Translations under genes and position numbers: made by a program
Shown: positions 24,230 through 32,829 of the stretch, piece by piece
Position numbering within the stretch: the first letter of the stretch is position 1
How the letters are laid out: each line of letters starts with the position of its first letter
Assembly: GCA_020637445.1 (NCBI GenBank)
Contig: JACJVZ010000001.1
Span: forward strand, 310,001-374,000
Direction of reading: 5' to 3'
DNA length: 64,000 nt
From: Calditrichota bacterium
GTDB taxonomy: Bacteria; Electryoneota; RPQS01
Notes under the pieces: generated by a model
What the model saw: only the letters and a program-made list of their open reading frames with translations
Databases searched by the model: none
Told to the model about the DNA's origin: nothing

Positions 24230-26737
24230 CTAAAAGAAGAGCGAATAGACGATAAACACCATCAACGTAAGTCCGGCGATAAACGCCAGCCAGCCCCACG
24301 TCTTCAGCGCCAACTTGTGCCACGTCTTCATCGGCGGCACAACGTGATCCTCAAGCGTTCCTTCTTTAATTAGTTCATCAAGTTCATTCGGACGTTCGCG
24401 CTCCAACTCTTCAGTCGATTCGCGGCCCGTGAAAATCACGTCGTCAAACGGGAACTTCGTCGGACGCAAATGGCCGTTGAAGAAGTGCACCGTAAAGATG
24501 AATGCGGTCGCCAACAGCGCTTCTTCGCTGTGGACAATGTGTGCGAGGTTGATCACCCAACCCGGCAGGAGCTTCGTGAAGAACTCGGGATACCACAGGA
24601 TAAACCCGCTCGAACCGATGATAATCACACCCCAGAATACCGCGAAGTAGTCGAACTTCTCCCAGTAGGTGAACTTGCCGAATTTCGGTCTCGGCCCCAG
24701 CCACAGGAAGTAACGGAAGTGGTTGAAGATGTCCTTCGCATCCTGCAATCTCGGAGTCATTGACTTCTCGCCGTAGAACAAGCCGCGCTTTCTCTGCACC
24801 AGCCACGAATACAGCAGGCCAAAAACATGCAGAATAAACGTCGCAATCATGATGATCGCGCCGATGCGGTGGATAATCGCCATCGTGCGCAAATCGATCA
24901 AGTGATTCGTGATCCAATAGGCAGCCTGCGAATGCGAGAATTTCAACGGAAGACCGGTCGTCGCCTGCAGCAGGAAGCTCGAAGCGAGCGTGATGTGCAG
25001 CGTTCTCTGCCACGGATCGAACCGGCGCACCCACTTACGATCTTTCTCCGGTGAGCGTTTCGGTCGGCCGGCCGCAATTTCGCGAATAAACCACAGAATC
25101 GTGTGCAGGCCGAAGAACCCGAATACAAAGAACAGCAGCGACGTCATGAACTTTTCGGCTACGGTCACGTTGCGGTGCGGCACCGTCGCGCCCTCGTCTC
25201 CGCCATGCGGGTCATAGTGCGACAGGAACTGCACGAAGTTTTCGTTAGCGTCCTTGTGACACCGCGCGCAAGTCTTGACGATATTCTGCCGGCTGATCTT
25301 GGAGTCAGGATCGTCCTGCGAGCGAATGTCGTGATTGCCGTGGCAGTTCACGCAGGTCGCGAACTCGTCGCCTTGATATCCAAGGCTGTACGCCTGACCG
25401 TGATAAGTCCGTTCATATGAGCGCACGACTTCCGGATTCAACTGGAACTTCAGCGCGAAATCCCGGTTCCCGTGACACTTGCTGCACATATCGATGATAT
25501 GCCGCGGCTTCATGTCGTCGCTGACCTTCTTGATGTCCTTTTCACCGTGGCACGTCACACACGTCGGAGCCTCGGTGTGTCCCTTGGCACGGGCGATGCC
25601 GTGTTCGGAACGCATGTACTCCTGGTATTCCTTCGTGTGGCAGTTTTCACACTGCATCCGCAAATTCGATTTCGGTTCTTCGCCGTCAACTTTGCGGTTA
25701 AAGTGATAAACGTGACACTGCGTACAATTGGCGATATCGCCCGTCTCGTTGGTCGTCATTACGCGGCCGTGCGCCAAAAACTCCTTGGCGTGCCGTTCAC
25801 CTTCATGGCAGCGGTTGCACGTCGCGGGAAGCTCTTCGCGGAAGATGCCGCCTGACGCATGAACCATCTGTGTTTGGTGCCCGGTATGACAAGCCACGCA
25901 GGTCATTAGCCTCGCGTCCACGCCGTCCTTGCGGTGCAGCGACTCCTCATAGCCCTTGTGGCACGTCGAACAAAGCGCGTCGAGCCGCTCTACGGAAGTA
26001 TGCGACGCCGGATCTCCCGGAGACAAAATTCCGTGCTCTCCGTGACAGTTCACGCAGTTCGGAGCGTCGACATTTCCTTCTTGAATCTGCTTGTAGTGCT
26101 GACTGGCGAGGAAATTCTCCGACTCCTTCTTGTGACAGTTCATACAACCTTTGATGTTGTACTGGTGCCACTCTGCGACCGTCATGCTGTCCCGCCGCGA
26201 TTTGAAGTGCGGGTCATGGCATGATGTGCAGCTCATCTGGCGCGACGAGGCCTTGCCCGTCCGCGAGTGCACACTGTGCTCGAAAGCATCCAATTCCGTC
26301 CGGTGGCAAATTCCGCAAACGTGTCGGGAATCGGCATGTTCAGAAATTTGATGGGAGCCGTGACAGTCGGAGCACTCTGGGACTCCTCGGAAACCCATAT
26401 CATTGAGCTTCGTGAAGAACCCGGCCATGAAGGTCTTCATCTGATCTTCGTGGCAGCCGCCGCAATTGACGGATCTGGGTCGTTCGTGCGGGAAGTCGGC
26501 GCCTTTTAGATCAGTGTGACAATCAATGCAATCCAATCCCTCGTGCACCGACCCTTTGAGGCTGTCTGTGGTAACACACAAGGCTTTTTCGCCCGTGAGA
26601 GTTTTGGTTGTGAGAGTCGGATCGCTGTGGCAATCCATGCAGTCGTTGTTGGACTGCGCACTAAGCGGCGCCCAGACCAACAGGACAGCAAGCGGCAGTA
26701 AGATAAGTTTGGTAAATAAGTTCATCAATCGGATCAC
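24230..26737 (-). CDS. 17-heme cytochrome c fused to cytochrome b domain (CbcL-like), copy 2
   Basis: 835 residues; GTG at 26737 overlaps the stop of the paralogue upstream (ATG at 26725 is an alternative). Signal peptide ends PLSAQ; 17 CXXCH motifs occupy ~33-510. The C-terminal ~300 residues carry six hydrophobic helices with His pairs of a di-heme b-type (FdnI/HydC-like) domain: RTLHITLASSF, IHRIGAIIM, FILHVFG, AHIVHSEEALLATAFIFTVHFF. Known analogue: CbcL of Geobacter, a multiheme-c/cytochrome-b fusion that oxidises menaquinol and feeds the periplasm. Paralogous to the gene just upstream. Last gene of its operon. Confidence 0.93.
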   Translation of the reverse strand: MIRLMNLFTKLILLPLAVLLVWAPLSAQSNNDCMDCHSDPTLTTKTLTGEKALCVTTDSLKGSVHEGLDCIDCHTDLKGADFPHERPRSVNCGGCHEDQMKTFMAGFFTKLNDMGFRGVPECSDCHGSHQISEHADSRHVCGICHRTELDAFEHSVHSRTGKASSRQMSCTSCHDPHFKSRRDSMTVAEWHQYNIKGCMNCHKKESENFLASQHYKQIQEGNVDAPNCVNCHGEHGILSPGDPASHTSVERLDALCSTCHKGYEESLHRKDGVDARLMTCVACHTGHQTQMVHASGGIFREELPATCNRCHEGERHAKEFLAHGRVMTTNETGDIANCTQCHVYHFNRKVDGEEPKSNLRMQCENCHTKEYQEYMRSEHGIARAKGHTEAPTCVTCHGEKDIKKVSDDMKPRHIIDMCSKCHGNRDFALKFQLNPEVVRSYERTYHGQAYSLGYQGDEFATCVNCHGNHDIRSQDDPDSKISRQNIVKTCARCHKDANENFVQFLSHYDPHGGDEGATVPHRNVTVAEKFMTSLLFFVFGFFGLHTILWFIREIAAGRPKRSPEKDRKWVRRFDPWQRTLHITLASSFLLQATTGLPLKFSHSQAAYWITNHLIDLRTMAIIHRIGAIIMIATFILHVFGLLYSWLVQRKRGLFYGEKSMTPRLQDAKDIFNHFRYFLWLGPRPKFGKFTYWEKFDYFAVFWGVIIIGSSGFILWYPEFFTKLLPGWVINLAHIVHSEEALLATAFIFTVHFFNGHLRPTKFPFDDVIFTGRESTEELERERPNELDELIKEGTLEDHVVPPMKTWHKLALKTWGWLAFIAGLTLMVFIVYSLFF

Positions 26738-29211
26738 TTTTCAGTGGTATTCGATTCGGTTTCGGCAGGGACGGCGTCGGAGTTAGCGGCCGACTGGCCA
26801 TTCGTCGAGGTAATCTTGTCGTACCATCGACGATGGTGGTGTTTTACGAAGTCGAGGGACATCTTGCCCGTTAGCCACGTCCAGCTCATCGGGTATTCTT
26901 CCGGATGGAAGATCACGAAGAAGAAGTGCCAGACGATAATTGCTAAGGTCGCCAGCCAAGCCTCATAGAGGTGAATGGTCTGGCTGACAGGGACGGCCCA
27001 AGCGGGCAGAATGGGGGAGAGTTGGGCCGGGAACCACAGGACGAACCCGGTAGCGATCATCAAAATCGTACCCCAAATCAGCGCCCAATACTCAGCCTTC
27101 TGCGAATAATCGTAACGATCAAATTTAGGGGGTTCATTTCGCTTTTTCAAGTGGAATGCGACATTTTCGGTCATTTCCGAAATATCCGACTTTGCCGGAA
27201 GCAGGGCACCCAGTTCTTCCTTCCCGCGGCGGGTCATAAACAGGTAGATAACGTGGTAAATGGAGCAGCCCACCAGTCCGATCGCCATGATTCTGTGAAT
27301 CACGCTGCGAATGCCCTCGTGGAATCCAACCGCCGACAGCAGTCTTACCCACCAAGCGTCCGGGTACTTAAGAGCGAAACCTGTAACGGCGAGCAAAATA
27401 AAGGTGATCGACAGCGCCATATGCTGAATCAACTGATGTTTGTCGAACCGCGTGACCTTTTTCCCCTGCGCCTGTTGTTTACGGGCCCGCAGAAGATGGT
27501 AGTTCAGAATGATGATGTTGTGCAGAATCATGCCGCCGATCACGACAATGATCATTACCCAATAGATTCTGGCGATCCACCATTGCGCGCCACCCTCTTT
27601 GGGCTGCAATGCTTGATGTGTGTAGGATTGAGCGAAGTTCGCGTCTGCCTTCGGGTGGCACTTGGAGCAGGTTTGAACGACGTTGCGAGGATTCACGGAG
27701 GAGAGCGTGTCATTCGCAGTCCGTACCGCGTGCGAACCGTGACAGTCGTTGCACGTTGCCGTGTTTTCGTCTTTCGCGTGCGTGGCCAACCCGTGATAAC
27801 TGTCTGTGTAGGTCGAGACAACATCCGGCGCAAGTCCGTACTTACGAATAATGTCCGGGTTTTCGTGGCACTTCCCGCAGGTTTCCTGCGCCAAACGGTT
27901 GTGGCTTACCTTGCTCAGCGGGTCCTTCGGCGAAATCAGCAAATGTTCGCCGTGACAGCCGGTACAGGTGGGACTGTCTTCGATACCACTCATTAGCGCG
28001 CGGTAGTGAATCGACTCGTGGTACTTTTTCTGTTCCTGGCCGTGACACTTTCCACAGGTCTTGTCGATATTGTGTGGAGCGATTGTAGACTCCGGATTGT
28101 TGCTGCCGCGCACGGCATGGCCACCGTGACAATCAATGCAAACCGGAACCTCTTCGTTGCCTTCCTGCAATTTCTTTCCGTGCGTACTTGCAAGATAGTT
28201 TTCAAATGAGCGTGGTAGACGTACGTCGGGATCCAGCGCGATGCCGATTTGGCTGTGGCACTTCGCGCACGTTTCGACTTGGTTCGTCCTGTACATCGGC
28301 GACTCTGGGTCCGAAACCTTGCGAATGTTGTGCGCGCCATGGCAGCTCTCGCAGCGCGGGGCACGAGGCGATCCGCTTCCGAGCGCATATGCGTGCAAGC
28401 TCTGATTGTAGAGCCTGACGGTTTCTTCGTGGCAGCCTCCGCAGGTCGCCTCCGCCGGGGACTCGTTCGTAATTCTCAGCGTGGAGTCGGACGGGGCGCG
28501 GCTGCGGTGTTCACCGTGGCAGTCAAAGCAATGCGACAGGTTTCTGCCTTCTTTGAATTGACCGTGCACGGACTTCTTGAATTCTTCTTTGATGTCATTG
28601 TGGCAATTCAGGCACGACTGTTCCAGCATTTCCGGTTGCTTGTCTTCGGCATGAACCGCGTGCGAACCGTGACAGCCTGTGCAGGAAGGAACGCCTTCCT
28701 TGCCCTGTTTCTGCAATTTTCCGTGTATACCGACGTCATAGCTTGCGTATGCCGTAGAGCGTCCGCGGTGCGGGGGGTGCATGCGATTGTGGCATTCCTC
28801 ACAAGTGCGGTCGACCTTTTCTGCCGAAAGTTTCGTTCCGGCTCCGGGACTTTGGATGTTGTGAGTGCCATGGCACGCCGCGCACTTCAGAGCGCCTTCG
28901 TGACCGCCTGACGCAACTTGCGCCGCCGCCGACTTGTGACAGTTTGCGCACTGGACGGATTTCAGGTTCTCGTCGTGAGGAAAGTCGTCGAAACCTTTGA
29001 GGTCACTGTGACAATCCACACACGCGAGCGACGCGTGTTTCGAGCGTGCCAGTGAATCCGACGTAACACAAAGTGAGGCAATTGAACCGTCCGCGTTCGT
29101 GCGCGTTAACGTTCCGTCCGAGTGACAATCGACACACGCGTTGTCGTCACCGGCTCTCAGCGGCAGGGCGCAGCCGAGAATGAGAATAAGGGCAAGGATA
29201 AGTCGTTTCAT
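26734..29211 (-). CDS. 17-heme cytochrome c fused to cytochrome b domain (CbcL-like), copy 1
   Basis: 825 residues. Signal peptide MKRLILALILILGCALPLRA, then 17 CXXCH motifs (first CVDCH at ~26, last CSKCH at ~510), many in the repeat C-x2-CHG-x-H pattern. The C-terminal part has five to six helices with b-heme His candidates (GGMILHNIIIL, IQHMALSITF, VIHRIMAIGL, IYHVIYLFM, IHLYEAWLATLAIIVWHFFF) and HPEEYPMSWTWLTGKM, typical of formate-dehydrogenase-type cytochrome b. Both copies share heme number and layout, implying tandem duplication with divergence. Tail is hydrophilic (Ser/Asn/Glu-rich). 9 bases separate it from the 13-heme gene. Confidence 0.93.
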   Translation of the reverse strand: MKRLILALILILGCALPLRAGDDNACVDCHSDGTLTRTNADGSIASLCVTSDSLARSKHASLACVDCHSDLKGFDDFPHDENLKSVQCANCHKSAAAQVASGGHEGALKCAACHGTHNIQSPGAGTKLSAEKVDRTCEECHNRMHPPHRGRSTAYASYDVGIHGKLQKQGKEGVPSCTGCHGSHAVHAEDKQPEMLEQSCLNCHNDIKEEFKKSVHGQFKEGRNLSHCFDCHGEHRSRAPSDSTLRITNESPAEATCGGCHEETVRLYNQSLHAYALGSGSPRAPRCESCHGAHNIRKVSDPESPMYRTNQVETCAKCHSQIGIALDPDVRLPRSFENYLASTHGKKLQEGNEEVPVCIDCHGGHAVRGSNNPESTIAPHNIDKTCGKCHGQEQKKYHESIHYRALMSGIEDSPTCTGCHGEHLLISPKDPLSKVSHNRLAQETCGKCHENPDIIRKYGLAPDVVSTYTDSYHGLATHAKDENTATCNDCHGSHAVRTANDTLSSVNPRNVVQTCSKCHPKADANFAQSYTHQALQPKEGGAQWWIARIYWVMIIVVIGGMILHNIIILNYHLLRARKQQAQGKKVTRFDKHQLIQHMALSITFILLAVTGFALKYPDAWWVRLLSAVGFHEGIRSVIHRIMAIGLVGCSIYHVIYLFMTRRGKEELGALLPAKSDISEMTENVAFHLKKRNEPPKFDRYDYSQKAEYWALIWGTILMIATGFVLWFPAQLSPILPAWAVPVSQTIHLYEAWLATLAIIVWHFFFVIFHPEEYPMSWTWLTGKMSLDFVKHHHRRWYDKITSTNGQSAANSDAVPAETESNTTEK

Positions 29212-29220
29212 TAGTCTACT

Positions 29221-30321
29221 TCACTTCTTTTTTCCGGGTAGTGAAGATGGATAGGTGATATCGTCGTCGTGACAGGAATTACAAGTTGGCGGAACAGAAT
29301 AGATGCGTCCAACATGGCACTCTTCGCACGCGATCTCGTTGTGTGATTCGTTTAGCGTAAAACCGGTATGGCTATGGTCGAAAGATCCGACCGCCCATCC
29401 CATGTGGCAGGCGTTGCACTCTTTCGACGGTTTGTTGAAGTGGTATGGACTGCCATGACATCTGCGGCAAGCGAACTGGTGGTAGGATTTCAGCGGCCAA
29501 CCCGTACGTTCGTGTGAGAATGCAACGGCTTCCTGCTTCAAATGGCATTGGGTGCAGCTCATCTCTTCGTGGCAGGAATTACAAATGCCGTGCAGAGCTT
29601 CCTCAGTATGGCGAATTTCGGTTGTCGTCTCTTGATCTTTAGCGTGGCACGAACCGCAGCCTTCCGCGTGATGACAAGAAGCACAGTCGATGCCGTACTT
29701 GTCCGTGTGGTTCTTGTGAAAGAGCGTGACAATTGTTCCGCCGCCGTACGAAGAGTGCCAGACTTTTTTATCAGGTTGAACCAATCCCGCAAAGCGGCTT
29801 CCCGGCCCTGCAGGCAGAGAAGGTTCCGTCACGATTTCTTGACCTTTCTTTATGTGACAGATATCGCATTGCGTGTCGTGACTCCAATCCTGGTGGCAAC
29901 CGAGACATTGACGGTGGTACGCGCCTTTGAGTCCGGGTTGTTCGAGGTTTTCGTCGGCGATGTGCGGGGGGTGGCAGTTCTTGCAAGCCGTGATGCCGCC
30001 CACTTCTTGAAAGTGGTGGCAGTCCTGGCATCCGCGGTCCATGGCCGTCATTTCCGCATGAAGTCGGTGCGAGAACTGAACGGGCCAGTATTCTTTTTCA
30101 ATTTCGTTAATCAGAACCTCATCGGGACCCATCTTGATGTCTTTGGGGGTGGCCCGTGGACGAGGACACGCTCTCAGACAAGGATCGTCGAGCGTCGGTG
30201 TGCTGCAAACGTGACATTCACCGCAACCGTTGGTTGACTTCGTGGGTTGCGAATATGCGAATGCGGAGTCGCTGTACAAAAGCAGCGCGAGGAGTAGAGC
30301 GACAGATAGTGATATTTTCAT
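29221..30321 (-). CDS. 13-heme periplasmic cytochrome c with extra N-terminal Cys cluster
   Basis: 366 residues with a Sec signal (MKISLSVALLLALLLYSDSAFA). Thirteen CXXCH motifs and many spare His suggest bis-His hemes. Directly after heme 1 there is a Cys-rich stretch CGECHVCSTPTLDDPCLRAC with a CxxxCP-like ending (CLRACP), more cysteines than heme attachment needs, so an additional metal or Fe-S site is possible. PDEVLINEIEKEYWPVQFSH precedes heme 2. Gene order with the NrfD/ferredoxin pair fits the cytochrome subunit of Hmc/Cbc4/Qrc-type menaquinol oxidoreductases. Confidence 0.9.
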   Translation of the reverse strand: MKISLSVALLLALLLYSDSAFAYSQPTKSTNGCGECHVCSTPTLDDPCLRACPRPRATPKDIKMGPDEVLINEIEKEYWPVQFSHRLHAEMTAMDRGCQDCHHFQEVGGITACKNCHPPHIADENLEQPGLKGAYHRQCLGCHQDWSHDTQCDICHIKKGQEIVTEPSLPAGPGSRFAGLVQPDKKVWHSSYGGGTIVTLFHKNHTDKYGIDCASCHHAEGCGSCHAKDQETTTEIRHTEEALHGICNSCHEEMSCTQCHLKQEAVAFSHERTGWPLKSYHQFACRRCHGSPYHFNKPSKECNACHMGWAVGSFDHSHTGFTLNESHNEIACEECHVGRIYSVPPTCNSCHDDDITYPSSLPGKKK

Positions 30322-30351
30322 GGCCGGATCGCTCCGACACTTGTCCTAAAT

Positions 30352-30474
30352 TTAGTGACGTTTGGGTCGCTTATTCAAAGCCTTCCAAAACGGAACGAAG
30401 GAGAGTAGACCCAGAATCGCAGTTATATACTCTCCGGCTTGCGTGACCAACGTGAATTCATGTAGAGTATGCAT
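30352..30474 (-). CDS. 40-residue single-pass membrane protein (HmcD-like position)
   Basis: Reading the minus strand, ATG at 30474 has a good SD (AGAAGGA, 6-base gap) and runs to TAA at 30352. The product begins MHTLHEFTLVTQAGEYI, has one hydrophobic helix (~18-32, ITAILGLLSFVPFW) and a basic tail (KALNKRPKRH). It fills the gap between the NrfD gene (13 bases upstream) and the 13-heme gene (30 bases downstream) in the same direction. Hmc-type operons of sulfate reducers carry a comparably tiny membrane subunit (HmcD) beside the NrfD-like subunit, so a structural subunit role is plausible. Sequence identity to HmcD was not assessed. Confidence 0.7.
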   Translation of the reverse strand: MHTLHEFTLVTQAGEYITAILGLLSFVPFWKALNKRPKRH

Positions 30475-30486
30475 GTTGGTTCCTTC

Positions 30487-31728
30487 TTAATGGCTTTCGC
30501 CCGCGTAGTCCGGGTGCTGCAAGAGAATCGGCATACGGTTTACGATAAATTGGTAGGCCAATATGCCGACCGTGAAAATCATAATCGTAACCCAAATCTC
30601 TTTCCAGTTCGGGATGTAGCGTTCGGTGGCGTTGTAGTTCAGTGCGATTGCGGACACATTGAGCCGGTTCAGAATTAATCCGACGACCGTCCACACCGCG
30701 GCGACGCGAGCCCAAGAAGCCTTCATTCTTCTCACACTGAACAGAAACAGAAAAGCCGGCGCGAGAATAAATCCGACGATTTCGACCAGATACCACATAC
30801 CGTAGCCGGAACTAAGCAGAGACCATTGGTTTTCGTGGGCAAGGCCGATAACCTTGAGCCAGAAGTACAAGTAGAGCACCAACGCACCGCCCTTGGCCAA
30901 GCCGAGGATGAGACGGTCGAGATCGCGATGACTCAGGTGCCCGGTTTGCATCTTGAAATAGCGGTGCGCGAGACTGGATTCAATGATGATCATTCCGATG
31001 CCGCCGGACACCGCGGATATCAGGAAGTAGACCGGCAAATACATACTGTACCAGAGCGGATGCAGTTTCCCCGGAGCGATAAGGAACAACGCGCCGAGCG
31101 AAGATTGATGCAAGGTCGAAAGAACAACCGCCATGACCGTCGCGCCAAGTGTGAGGTTGATCGCCCACTGGCGCAATCGCTTCGCACCCAGCCACTCGAA
31201 GAGCGGCGGAAAGAACTCGACGAATTGACAAAACAGATAAAGTGCGACACACCAACCGACTTCGAACATTACGGAACTTGTGCCCCACGACACGAACATC
31301 GGATACGGAAGTCTCCACGGACGGCCAAGGTCGAACATCAACCCGAACACGACCAGAATGTAGCCCAAGAAGCCGGTCAGAATCGCCGGACGTACGAGCG
31401 GATTGAATTCACGCATTCCAAAAATGTGCGCGATCGTTCCGATCGTGAAACCTCCGGCTGCCAACGCAACTCCGCAAAGCACGTCAATACCGATCCAGAT
31501 TCCCCACGGGTTTGCGTCGGTCAAGTTCGAAATTGCACCCAGTCCGCCCGTGAATTTCATATAGGTGATTGGCAGACCGATGGCAATGATGATCCACGCG
31601 ACGATATGTCCCGGAGTGACCAGACTCTTGAAATAGTCGCGAGGGGTCATGCCGAGGAATATCTTGTCGCGCATGAAGTTTGGAGCAATCAGCGGCGCTC
31701 GCTGCACGGGAGCAGTAATAGTAGGCAT
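30487..31728 (-). CDS. NrfD/HybB-family integral membrane quinone-site subunit
   Basis: 413 residues with about ten transmembrane helices (for example TPGHIVAWIIIAIGLPITY, GVALAAGGFTIGTIAHIF, ILTGFLGYILVVFGLMFDLG, VMAVVLSTLHQSSLGALFLI, ALVLYLYFWLKVIGL). The DLGRPWR motif after helix 3 and the SSLGALF loop are hallmarks of the HybB branch of the NrfD/PsrC family. Role by family: quinol/quinone exchange in the inner membrane, passing electrons to the partner ferredoxin subunit; no heme ligated. Start ATG 31728 overlaps the ferredoxin stop by one base. Confidence 0.93.
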   Translation of the reverse strand: MPTITAPVQRAPLIAPNFMRDKIFLGMTPRDYFKSLVTPGHIVAWIIIAIGLPITYMKFTGGLGAISNLTDANPWGIWIGIDVLCGVALAAGGFTIGTIAHIFGMREFNPLVRPAILTGFLGYILVVFGLMFDLGRPWRLPYPMFVSWGTSSVMFEVGWCVALYLFCQFVEFFPPLFEWLGAKRLRQWAINLTLGATVMAVVLSTLHQSSLGALFLIAPGKLHPLWYSMYLPVYFLISAVSGGIGMIIIESSLAHRYFKMQTGHLSHRDLDRLILGLAKGGALVLYLYFWLKVIGLAHENQWSLLSSGYGMWYLVEIVGFILAPAFLFLFSVRRMKASWARVAAVWTVVGLILNRLNVSAIALNYNATERYIPNWKEIWVTIMIFTVGILAYQFIVNRMPILLQHPDYAGESH

Positions 31729-32678
31729 TACGTCTTCTCCCTGTGGTTGTTGCTGTGTTCATCCTTATGATTGCCGTTCTTTTTCGCGGCAAGCTCGTCT
31801 TTGCGTTTCGAGAACAGGTATATGCTCAGGAAGAACGCGGGCCAGATTGCCATGACGAGCGGTGCGGCGGAAAGGTAGTTTCGGGTCAGCGCCGGATAAG
31901 GAGTCGTGCCAAGGTCCGTGCGGAAGCCGATTTTATCAAACGGCTGCGATGAGATATACATCCAGCTCGTTCCACCTACTTCGTGCTCGCCGTAGATGTG
32001 GTCGACGTATTTTTCGGGATTTCGCGCAATCTTCTGACGCGCGAGCTTTATCAAATCTTCTCTCCGCCCGAATGTCATCACTTCCCGGGGACACGCCTCG
32101 ACGCAAGCGGGCGGGCGACCCTCTTTCAAACGGGATTCAAAACAAAAAGTGCACTTCCTCACGCGCGAATGAAGTGCACTATGGTATTCATAGGCCGGCA
32201 CATCGAAGGGACATGCCACCATGCAGTAACGGCAGCCGATGCAGACACTGGGGTCATACGTAACGGCGCCGGTGTCCGTCTTGTGAAAAGCCTGCACCAA
32301 ACAAGCGGAGGCGCAGGCAGGTTCATCGCAGTGCATGCACTGCCGTTTTACGTAAATATGGGAATCTTCAGTAGGTCCGTCGAAACGGTTGACAATGGTA
32401 AATTGATTTTCGTGCGTCCGTCGAGTTTGCTCGAATACGGACGCGTCCTCAGGTGCAGCTTCAGGGAGCGGAAGTCCATTTTCCTTGGCGCAGGCGATTT
32501 CACATCTGCGGCAATTCAGCCCGATACACTGCGTGGTATCCACGAGGATACCACGGCGGTCCGGATTGCCTGAGAAGTGCTCCGTTCCAGCGAGGGATAC
32601 GCTGGGAAGGGAGCCTGCAGCGACCCTCGCCGCCGCAACGCCGGCGAGCTTAAGGAAGTCTCTGCGATCTAAATTCAT
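31728..32678 (-). CDS. Tat-exported 4x[4Fe-4S] ferredoxin subunit (HybA/HmcB-like)
   Basis: 316 residues from ATG 32678 (SD GAGAGG); an upstream TTG at 32693 is less likely. Twin-arginine signal DRRDFLKLAGVAAA, four Cys clusters typical of HybA/HmcB/PsrB proteins (CIGLNCRRCEIAC, CMHCDEPACASAC, CIGCRYCMVACPF, CTFCFES...CVEACP) and one C-terminal membrane helix (~280-298) anchoring it to the periplasmic face. It should accept electrons from the NrfD-like partner and hand them to the 13-heme or 17-heme cytochromes. First gene of the six-gene minus-strand operon. Confidence 0.94.
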   Translation of the reverse strand: MNLDRRDFLKLAGVAAARVAAGSLPSVSLAGTEHFSGNPDRRGILVDTTQCIGLNCRRCEIACAKENGLPLPEAAPEDASVFEQTRRTHENQFTIVNRFDGPTEDSHIYVKRQCMHCDEPACASACLVQAFHKTDTGAVTYDPSVCIGCRYCMVACPFDVPAYEYHSALHSRVRKCTFCFESRLKEGRPPACVEACPREVMTFGRREDLIKLARQKIARNPEKYVDHIYGEHEVGGTSWMYISSQPFDKIGFRTDLGTTPYPALTRNYLSAAPLVMAIWPAFFLSIYLFSKRKDELAAKKNGNHKDEHSNNHREKT

Positions 32679-32705
32679 AGTGGTACCTCTCAATCCGGGG
32701 CGGTT

Positions 32706-32723
32706 ATGTGATTTTTTTCACAT
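32706..32723. promoter_or_regulatory. Perfect CRP-like palindrome upstream of the respiratory operon
   Basis: ATGTGA-TTTTTT-TCACAT, identical half-sites with the TGTGA-N6-TCACA architecture of CRP-family regulators; CGG/CCG bases extend the symmetry outside. It is 28-45 bases upstream of the ferredoxin ATG. A TACAAT -10-like hexamer lies further upstream (32738-32743 region, minus strand), so the site would sit at or just after the transcript start, a repressing position. Confidence 0.55.
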
Positions 32724-32784
32724 GCGCCGCTACAGTATTGTATGAGAGCTATCCAAATTAGGGGTATATATATTCCAAACTATC

Positions 32785-32814
32785 GGGACGGCGCGTCTAT
32801 GGACGCGCCGTCCC
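32785..32814 (-). terminator. Hairpin after the 4-heme cytochrome gene
   Basis: Perfect 13-bp stem GGGACGGCGCGTC / GACGCGCCGTCCC with a TATG loop, 16 bases after the stop at 32830. The following minus-strand sequence is only moderately T-rich (CGATAGTTTGG). Confidence 0.65.
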
Positions 32815-32829
32815 CAAACAAAAGTGCGA

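Noticed and set aside
26971..27996. 341-codon plus-strand ORF opposite the 17-heme gene
   Set aside because: Shadow of the minus-strand cytochrome; composition matches reverse-complement bias.
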